A stretch of DNA of 64,000 nt from Sclerotiophoma versabilis (taxonomy: Eukaryota > Ascomycota > Dothideomycetes > Pleosporales > Didymellaceae), in NCBI GenBank assembly GCA_012274445.1, contig JAAROD010000026.1, positions 620,001 through 684,000 on the forward strand, read 5' to 3'. This document shows, piece by piece, positions 56,130 through 64,000 of this stretch (its first letter is position 1; each line of letters opens with the position of its first letter). The notes under the pieces were generated by a model. The model was not told the origin of the DNA. It worked only from the letters and a program-made list of their open reading frames with translations, and searched no databases. The translations under genes were made by a program, and so were the position numbers.

Positions 56130-57640
56130 GATTCAGAATGTCCCTGCGTTACCCTCAAAAGCGAATAGTGCATGCTCAGATGTGAAGTACTGTAAGGTCA
56201 TCACAACAGCGGCAGTAACCTACCACACGTTAGCGAAGTCTTTGAAGCTGGGTAAATAGATGTTGCCAGAAGTAGCTGAACATCGATACGGGTTGCTCTA
56301 CTAGAGTCTTCAACTATGCGTTGTGAACGGCGCGCTAGTTTCGCTGCATCCTCGCTGAGTCGAGCAGCAACCAGATTGATGCCAATCATTTGGTGATTCA
56401 TACTGTTACTTTCCAAGCTCAACCTAGTGTTTTCGTACGTTACCTGAAGCTGAAACTTTGGAACATCGTTGGCATCTCATAAGCCCAAATCATCTCATCA
56501 ACTTACTGTGTGCATAGTGATTTCCAGCTCTTCGATCATACCAGCGAGCCCCCCTTCCACATCTTTTAATTTCTCAAATTCTTTATCAATACTTCCGAGG
56601 CAGCGGCGCACCGCGTCGAGGGTAATGATGTCAGAGAAGTATGAGATATCGCCATTGCAGCTATTGAAACGCTCCCAAGCCAAGTTGGGTTTGCGTAGTT
56701 GAGCTTTGAGTTGGTTGAAAAGCTTGAGCATGCTTACAATTACTTGGAGCTGCACGGACGAGGATCCATAGTTGCCATCGTCGGTTTTCGAATATTGTCA
56801 GATATGTGGCATTCTAGAAATTGGGGACAAGAGCATCAGCTTACCCAGACTTCTATAGCAGCCTCCAGTGTATATATCAGATACTCGTTGGCTTGAACAA
56901 CACAATGAGGCCTGTCTGTAGTGTGAACAGGAAGTAGACTTTGGGATCCCATGTTACAGTTCCCGGGTTAATGACGGGCTGGCAGCCTGCTGTGATAAAG
57001 AAGTCTTCCTCTTCTTCGAAGAAGTCTGCGTTCCACTTGGAATCCATGTCACAACCAAGACCATCGTCTTCGGATAGTTCAATGTCATCAAAAAGGAATG
57101 AATGAACCGAGCGCATCTCCGTGCCAGGAGTAATGGTTGCACCCGCCGATTGTGACTAATTTGTAACGCTCCCTAATTGCTTTGGTAATCTGAACGAGGC
57201 CAAACTCTAACCTCAGAGTCTTGAAAACCATATCTCGGTCTGTGGGGCGCCCCTCTTGGATATCTGAGAAAGTGAAGAAAGGCAGACTAAACTCTAGTCG
57301 ATGTCCTAAAAATGAACAGAGTTCATCTGCATGGAGCCATTTGGCGTGTTTACCACGAGCACCGTGACAACTGTCGTCTACGGACATTCGGGAGGGTGGA
57401 CATCTATCCTTCAGCTCAGGCTCATCAAAGAATCTCCGCTCTTGTTGGACTCTCCAGCTAGGGTTCGACATAATCTCTTAAGAAAGAAAAGTGTCCAGAA
57501 CGCTTACACCTATAGAACGTACACTGATAGTATCCAGATGAGCTCTGTCATGGACTGGCCGGTTCTCGAAGAATATCAGGTGCCAGATTTTAGTTTTGTG
57601 CATAGATACATGTGTGCTTGCTCCACCGGAAAACTGAGAA
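56130..57640 (-). pseudogene. decayed gene of a fungal CorA-like transporter-related family
   Basis: Protein-like sequence runs on the minus strand through several frames. It starts ENRPVHDRAHLDTISVRS, meets TAA near 57478, then reads VQQERRFFDEPELKDRC, HAKWLHADELCSFLGHRLEF, FGLVQITKAIRERYKLVTIG and GGCNHYSW. Without any intron the frame shifts near 57118 to EMRSVHSFLFDDIELSEDDG, and WNADFFEEEEDFFITAGCQP. Further 3' pieces include WERFNSCNGDISYFSDIITL and MNHQMIGINLVAARLSEDAA, ending near YFTSEHALFAFEGNAGTF. This block order is that of a large Pezizomycotina family annotated as CorA-like. A stop, a frameshift and unrepairable junctions argue for inactivation. Family naming is from memory and moderately sure. 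Confidence 0.55.
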
Positions 57641-58632
57641 GACAATCAGTCAGCACGACACGTTCTGGATAACGCCCTAAAAACCGCAGGGATGCTTTTC
57701 AGAGACGAGGCGCGCTCGTTCACTTGCAAGCTGTCAGTAACGAAGATAGATGCGTGTAACATAGTGATCATGGGAACAAATGATCTGCGACAACACATAG
57801 CCTGTGATTCGACGACAAAGCGCTTGCACGTCTTCCTGTATGCTGGCTTTCTGAAAGCGCATACGGCAGCACGCAATGATTATTCGTCTATAAGCTCGTC
57901 AGTACAGTGTAATTGATGCGAATATGAACTACTGATTCATTGTGGTCTCATCTCTCGCCTTTTGGCACTAGATGCTCTTTACACATGACGTTTCGTCTTG
58001 TATAGATAGGACGACATGTAGAGCGGTGCATTGGCTGCAAGACATGGAATCGACCTGTCATACTTGACCTTGACAAGTGGGACTACTCCAACGACGGAAA
58101 CGATAATATAGATGATCAATATCCGTACTGGGGTAGGAGACTGCTGAGACTTGCCTAAGCTGTCGATGAACCAAAAGCAGATGGTCGAATACGGACGTGG
58201 ATCAAGCGTCGAAGCAGCAGGAGTAGTTCATTGTTGCTAACATAGGCGCTATCGTTGGGATTTGGATGCAAAGTAGGGAAACCGGCATTGCCGTAAAGCC
58301 CATGTATTGGACTGGTAACGCTTCGACCGGGTGCTAGCTAAGAATCGAAGGTTGGAACTGCTGCGTTACTTTGCAAATATCAGATACGGATCTCCGTACA
58401 GTAACTGATCAAATGTAGCTTTACGTCCAAGTGTTGTGCTCACCTTGGACTGGTGTTGGCGTTGACGACTGCACGTCCATCGCGCACCAATCGTAGTGGG
58501 GCAGCCACGCGCAAAATCTTGGCGTCACTAGCGTGCCCACGATCGCAAAATTCCGCCTGCATCGACCTCAGTCTCAACACCACACGCTCTACGCAGGATA
58601 ACCACTTCTTTGCGCTCTCCCACACATCAAAA
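57641..58632. other. intergenic
   Basis: About 1 kb between the decayed gene and RPL22. No exon supported. The last ~200 bp form the L22 promoter and leader, GC-rich with scattered CGCG/CCGC. Confidence 0.35.
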
Positions 58633-59166
58633 ATGGCACCCAACACCGTACGTACACCGCTTTGCTGTCTGTGATCACGCATCACACACATCTCAAACGA
58701 TGTGCAGAACAGTAGGCTAATACGACAATGTAGAAGGCATCCGGCAAGAAGGCCCAGAAGGTGACGAAGAAGTTCGTCATCAACTGCAGCCAGCCCGTCA
58801 ACGACAAGATCTTCGACATCCAGGCTTTCGAGAAGTTCCTTCACGACCGCATCAAGGTCGAGGGCCGCACCGGTAACCTCGGCGATGTCATCCAGATCTC
58901 CCAGCAGGGCGATGGCAAGATCGAGGTCATTGCTCACCAGGAGTTCTCTGGCCGCTACCTGAAGTACCTGTACGTACACCCGGGGTGCATGCGCAGCGTC
59001 ACGAGTCTGTGTGAAAGAGGAATCGCTAACGATGCGCAGCACCAAGAAGTTCCTCAAGAAGCAGCAGCTCCGTGACTGGCTCCGCGTCGTTTCCACCTCC
59101 AAGGGTGTTTACGAGCTCCGCTTCTTCAACGTCGTCAACGACGAGGCTGAGGATGACGAGGAGTAA
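58633..59166 (+). CDS. RPL22: 60S ribosomal protein L22 (eL22), 125 aa
   Basis: Exons 58633-58647 (MAPNT), 58734-58969 and 59040-59166. Introns are 86 and 70 nt with GTACGT donors, and phases close. The product reads KKAQKVTKKFVINCSQPVND, FEKFLHDRIKVEGRTGNLGD, SGRYLKYL then TKKFLKKQQLRDWLRVVSTS, YELRFFNVVNDEAEDDEE. This is eL22 over its entire length, including the acidic C-terminus. A tiny first exon with an early intron is typical of fungal ribosomal-protein genes. It is a structural protein of the large subunit near the exit-tunnel side, not catalytic. Confidence 0.97.
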
Positions 59167-62100
59167 GCGCGACGTCTTGATTGATGGCTCCGCACAACGA
59201 TGTCACAATGGATGGGTAACGCAATATCACGAACAAGACAACGACACGCTCTTTGCTGAGCGTGCGGGTCTAGGAAAGGGAAAGAGCGGTGTTCCATCAG
59301 GTAGAAAGCACAATCAAATGAATTGTTGCATCTGCCACCTTCGAATCTCCTGCAATGCTCTGTAATGTATGCATTTGACACACTAGCACCAGCTTATCAG
59401 GGATTATGTCGGAGATCACTCGGGATTCTCGTGTGCGAATTGCGTTGCGTGATGTGCCAGCCGCCAAAACAAGCAACGCAAACATCACCACCACTTCCAT
59501 CACCAGCACTCACCGGTCCATCCCACTTTGGCATGACTTACCCCTCCATACAAAAACCTTTTACACATCCTTCTGCGCTAGCATAGCATGCATCTTGATG
59601 TGGAGTCTTGTCAACTCCACAAGATGTGCAAGTACGGGTACAAACGAGTACCCGCAAGTGTATCCGCATTCATAGCGTAAAACATAGCGTAATGGGTCGG
59701 TGGGTGCAACTTGTGCGTAGTCGACTGTCATGTACAGACGCTCTACTCGCCCGTCGAAAGGTTGTTTGCGGCTTACATAGTGGTAGGTGCTATGCAAATT
59801 TGTGTTCGTGTTGTCGCGGAGCTATTCTGGCGAAAACAGTACGTGACACCGTCGAGAAGCATTTTGATGTGAATAGACGTTACATGTGGAAGGCCTGCAG
59901 CGGTAGGACTGACGACGAAGTGTTCTTAACAAAATGCCTTCAACATTACAGTGTTCTCAGGGTGCCCTGCATGGCCAGCATCAAGAGAGGTGCATCGCCA
60001 TGACTTGCTGAACAATGCACATCTACGAGACATTAACCGGTGCAAGTTCAGGTACAAGACGCTGGTCTGGAACCTCAGTACTGGACCAGCACGAGCCCCG
60101 AAGAGTCTGGATGAGCTGAACGACTGCCAGCGAATGCGGGGAGTGGAGTCGTTGCTGGGCAGCATTATGGTACGAGGAGTCAGGACTCGCAACGAGAGCT
60201 TTGTGAGCCGGACAATTGAGCCTCATAAAGCGACGTCGGGGCGCTATGGAACCTCGTGATGGAAAGAATGCTTCGATTCGGCCCGCAGAAGGTTCGTTAG
60301 TACCGAATCTTAATCGAAGCCCCAGGAGCTGCAATGCAGGGCAAGAAGGTTGACAACACGATAGTAAACCTTGCCGGAAGCCATAGCGCAGAGCCTGCAG
60401 CCAAAATACGAATCAAGGGGTAGAGAAGCGGTCTGATCTTGACCAACGTGTATGGCACGTCGTCAGTAAGGCGGGATGGCGCCAGAGCACGCAAAGTGTC
60501 AACATGATGACTCTGAAGCAACGTGTGGCATGCTGAGTGAGGCAGATCGATCGCAAACGGCTGCAGTTGTCCGACGGGATTGTGGCAGCGAACACCAACC
60601 TGGTTCAGGGTTTCTGGTTCAGGGGTGGTGAGTGCATGGCGAGGGCTCGAGATTTCCATGGTTGACTTTTTCGACGAATGAAAATGTAGATGAACTTCCT
60701 AATTGGGACACGGTGTACCTGGACTTATGGTTTGACAGCGACGCAGGTCGGCAAGGCGTCCGATTGATGGCCCCGGCAATAAGCGAAGCATCGTGACAAT
60801 ATCGGCTTGGTGTTGTGATCTGGTCTCTTCAAGACTCACGATCCTGAAATGCCTCCTCGGGCATGTCCGACGGGGTACTCAGGTACTCCGGAGTATTCGG
60901 GATAAAGCCGGCATTGTCTTTGTTGCGCAATCGAGTAAGGCGGCGATGGTTGCAGCGAAGTCTAGAGCCTCAGCATGTGGGTTTCTCAGCCTGCTCTGAC
61001 ACGAAAGCTGGTCAAACAAGCAAGGCCGGGCCGAGCTGCCAAAATGTGTAAAGAAACTGCTCGAGTCTTGGGAGCAGGTGGAGCAGTCTCATGCCACGGG
61101 TGCCAGTTGATGCTCTGCTTGGTCCATGAACCCTGTAAAATTTTCCCAGCATTACATAACGACGGCGTCTTGGCATCAGATCGCGATGTGCAGCCGGGGC
61201 ATGACTGCGTGTTGACGGTGCTGCACAATTAGCAATTGGCGATGTCAGTCGAGAGTGCAGGGCGCGCAAGGGGTCGTCAGAGGCTGCTGGAGCAAGTCAG
61301 GTGGCCATCCCAGCGGTGACGGAGTGCGCCCTTGATGTATGAGGGGAGGTTACTCCGAACAGCGACTTCCACGGAGATGCTCAACATTCGGACGCTTTGA
61401 GAGCATCACAACGCCAATTTGCGGGGTGCCGTGTTCCAAAAGACGAACTGCAGCGTCAATTGCTCAACCCACGAATGGTGTCAGGCGGCAGCTGATCGTG
61501 CCGTGATCCTGGAAGTTGAGTACCCCAGATGTCTTCACTTGGTGGAGACATGAGGTTAGCATGATGCGCTTTGGGCTTGGAAGACAGCCGTCGGCCAACC
61601 GCGTTTGTTGGCCGGACACAAGCGAATCGAGCAGGCACGAGGTTGCACTGGAATTGTGGCCCTGAACGAGCACCACGAAACAGTCATTGCGTGACGGTGC
61701 TCTCGCTGGTTTTTTGGGTTTGTTGAGCAAGCGGTCAGCTCGTTTCACAGTGCAGCCTCACCGCACGCCGCGCAAACGCAGCTGAGGGCCGCTCTCGTAG
61801 CTTGACGTTTAAACCCAATACAAGCACGACAGCACGGCGTTGCTTCAGCGGAAGATCACGAGAGAGCGGCAGGCCGTGCGCGCTTGCCTCCTGACCCAAA
61901 AATTGCCAACAGCGCAGGGGTGTGCCTGCCGTACCGGGCTTAGTGCCTTCACGCCGAAAGCTTGGATCTTTGTTTCTGATGGCATCATGCGAAAGGCGCT
62001 TGAGGCATCCAGTCATGGAATTTCTCTCAGGTAAAAAGTCAAAACGGTTTTGACGACTTCTTTATAAGGACCTGGCTTCCCCAGACGACAGCTGCTCTTT

Positions 62101-62304
62101 GAGATTGACCCTTCCCCAGAACATGTTTCTGCCGCAACACCTTACACATCAACTGAATTCTCACAAAATCAACTCTTGAAGCATAGCGCCACAGACAACT
62201 CGCTGCATTCGCTTCCCGGACCCAAGCCACATCGTCATTGGACAGTCACCCACACTGCAGCGCAGCCCACGTCTCAGCTGCACCCCAGAGTTTTCATTCA
62301 AGCC
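59167..62304. other. 3.1-kb stretch without supported genes
   Basis: Apart from the L22 3' UTR and the arrestin promoter (a TTATAAGG about 240 bp upstream of its start), nothing is supported. A 120-codon minus-strand frame at 60297-60659 begins with ATG and has a hydrophobic C-terminal third. It lacks recognisable motifs and is not called. No repeats or RNA genes were recognised. Confidence 0.35.
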
Positions 62305-63699
62305 ATGCCAGGCCGCTTGCTCCAGTCCCTGGCCAGGGTAGCACCTTCACCGTTGCCCAAGCTCGACAACCACAAAACAAACGCACCGCATCCGCTTTTC
62401 CCACCCGTCTACTCGTACACGCCCCCGGTCGAAGAGAAGAGCAGGTCGCAAGAGAACCTCATTATGGCTCGTCTTCCGTTCGTGCGTCACCACAGCCATG
62501 ATGCTGCTAAGAAGTCCCCCAAGGGTACTCCCAAGGGTACTCCAAAGGCCAGCCCTAAGCTCGAACCCCACGTGGCTGCATCCATGAACATGAATGTGGA
62601 GTCGCCACCAGTAGTGTTCTACAACAGCCCACAGTCGTCAGCAGGCGCTATTTTCACTGGTCAACTCCTGCTCAACGTGCATGAACCTCACATCACAGTC
62701 GACAAGTTCGAGATGAAGCTTCTCGCGATCGTTACAACCAAGAAGCCTGTCGCCCAGCACTGCAGCGATTGCGCCAACCAGACCACGGAGATCCACACCT
62801 GGGACTTCCTGACCCACCCCGCTTCTTTGCGCCACGGACAGCACGCTTATCCTTTCAGCCACCTCCTCCCCGGCCATCTACCCGCCACTACCCACGGCAG
62901 CCTCGCAACCCTCGATTACTATCTCTCCGCGGTAGCAACCACCTCGAAAGGTGACAAGATCACCTACAAGCGCGCCGTCGACATCAGGCGTGCAATCTTC
63001 CCTGGAAACGAGAAGCACTCTATCCGTATCTTCCCACCGACCAACCTGACCGCTTCGGTCAAGCTGCCCCCTGTTATTCACCCGATCGGCGACTTCCCTA
63101 TCGAGATGCGCCTATCAGGCATTGTCCAAAACAAGGCCGATTCGCAGACTCGCTGGAGGCTCAGGAAACTCAACTGGCGCATTGAAGAGACCCAGAAGTT
63201 CATTGCTCCAGCCTGCTCCAAGCACATCTCTAAGGTCGGAGGTGAGGGCAAGGGTGTCCTCCACGAGGATGTCCGTGCTATTGCAAACGAAGAGGTCAAG
63301 ACTGGCTGGAAGACTGACTTTGAGCGCGGCGAGATTGACGTCGAATTCAATGCTGCCTGTAACGTTGCCCTCAAGCCACTCTGCGACATGGACAGCCAGA
63401 GCGGCATGAGCGTCAAGCACAACCTTGTCATTGAGATGGTTGTAGCTGAGGAGTGGGCCCCGCTCAAGAAGCTTAGCCAAGCCACCCCAACTGGTGCTGC
63501 GCGCGTTCTTCGCACTCAGTTCCACCTTGTTCTTACCGAACGCTCTGGCATGGGCATTGCCTGGGATGAGGAGCAGCCTCCCGTTTACGAGGATGTACCC
63601 GCCAGCCCACCTACCTACATGGACGACGTTGAGGTCCAATACCCTGTATTTGACAGCACCACCACTTCTCGATCAGCATCCTTCAGCCTTGAGAGCTAA
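62305..63699 (+). CDS. alpha-arrestin, Ldb19/Art1-like ubiquitin-ligase adaptor, 464 aa
   Basis: One exon from MPGRLLQSLARVAPSP, the first ATG in an otherwise non-ATG-initiated open frame. A basic repeat KGTPKGTPKASPK precedes the arrestin-N part: AGAIFTGQLLLNVHEPHITV, FEMKLLAIVTTKKPV, TWDFLTHPASLRHGQHAYPF and LPGHLPATTHGSLATLDYYL. The arrestin-C-like second half includes IEMRLSGIVQNK, LRKLNWRIEE and NVALKPLCDMDSQSGMSVKH. Near the C-terminus two PY motifs, PPVY (425-428) and PPTY (435-438), can bind WW domains of Rsp5/HulA. Members of this family recruit Rsp5 to plasma-membrane transporters for ubiquitination and endocytosis. The client is not known here. C-X2-C (HCSDCANQ) within the N-domain is typical of the Ldb19 group. 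Confidence 0.9.
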   Translation: MPGRLLQSLARVAPSPLPKLDNHKTNAPHPLFPPVYSYTPPVEEKSRSQENLIMARLPFVRHHSHDAAKKSPKGTPKGTPKASPKLEPHVAASMNMNVESPPVVFYNSPQSSAGAIFTGQLLLNVHEPHITVDKFEMKLLAIVTTKKPVAQHCSDCANQTTEIHTWDFLTHPASLRHGQHAYPFSHLLPGHLPATTHGSLATLDYYLSAVATTSKGDKITYKRAVDIRRAIFPGNEKHSIRIFPPTNLTASVKLPPVIHPIGDFPIEMRLSGIVQNKADSQTRWRLRKLNWRIEETQKFIAPACSKHISKVGGEGKGVLHEDVRAIANEEVKTGWKTDFERGEIDVEFNAACNVALKPLCDMDSQSGMSVKHNLVIEMVVAEEWAPLKKLSQATPTGAARVLRTQFHLVLTERSGMGIAWDEEQPPVYEDVPASPPTYMDDVEVQYPVFDSTTTSRSASFSLES

Positions 63700-64000
63700 G
63701 CATGATACCCCGCATTACTGCGACCTTGACATCGCCGGTTTTGGCGATTTCAGCACGCTTTACGATTTTCCTTTTCACGTCGATTGGCGATTCATCTTTG
63801 AGTTACTGGTGGACTGTGTAGGATATACCCATTTGCATGCCCTGGAAGGGCTTTTACACCACTCTTGTTCATGCGAAAAGCGAGGAGTTTTGGGAAGTGG
63901 TCGAGTTGAGCCTGCATGAGCTCCTCTGTATGGTATACCACCGGCGTTTTGCATTATCAAAAAGTTCGTCCAACAATACAGTACATAGTAATACACAGCA
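63700..64000. other. right-edge sequence, arrestin 3' region
   Basis: Downstream of the arrestin stop. No supported feature. Confidence 0.35.

Noticed and set aside
60297..60659. 120-codon minus-strand frame with hydrophobic C-terminal third
   Set aside because: No recognised domain or signal peptide and no supporting context; it could be chance.

Overview
The window looks like nuclear DNA of a filamentous ascomycete (Pezizomycotina, probably Dothideomycetes; the class is an inference). The evidence is short introns (mostly 45-60 nt, GT..AG, CTRAY-type branch sites), densely packed genes on both strands without operons, and a gene set of eukaryotic housekeeping factors plus fungus-specific families. 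Nothing was searched or aligned. Exon boundaries come from splice consensus plus a reading phase that closes exactly.

Layout. (1) 0.5-9 kb is a core block: a conserved hypothetical protein, the ribosome-biogenesis factor EBP2 head to head with an HSBP1-like protein, a two-thioredoxin-domain protein disulfide isomerase, a thioredoxin, a secreted Cys/Thr-rich protein and the TRAPP subunit Trs31. (2) 9-23 kb is an accessory, gene-poor island. It holds decayed reading frames, a Gly/Tyr/Gln-rich protein overlapping a small Cys-rich one, a coiled-coil protein, a ~180-bp tandem array with paired arms, a broken 2EXR-like gene and a CCCH-like gene interrupted at a 14-base homopolymer. (3) 23-33.8 kb is core again: Vps16, a short kinesin-3, the tRNA 2'-O-methyltransferase Trm3 and an aquaporin. 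(4) 35-51 kb holds an SSU1-type transporter, a PIR-domain cell-wall protein, a Gln-rich protein, ribonucleotide reductase small subunit with clustered ACGCGT boxes (five of them intronic), a WDR44/Dgr2-like WD40 protein and an alpha-L-rhamnosidase. (5) 53-64 kb holds a small probable mitochondrial protein, an aldehyde dehydrogenase, a decayed CorA-like gene, ribosomal protein L22 and an Ldb19/Art1-type arrestin.

The genes do not form a single pathway. Shared themes are redox folding (PDI, thioredoxin), endomembrane traffic (Trs31, Vps16, kinesin-3, arrestin) and RNA/ribosome production (EBP2, Trm3, L22). The most unusual material is in the 9-23 kb island and in the placement of ACGCGT boxes within the RNR2 introns.
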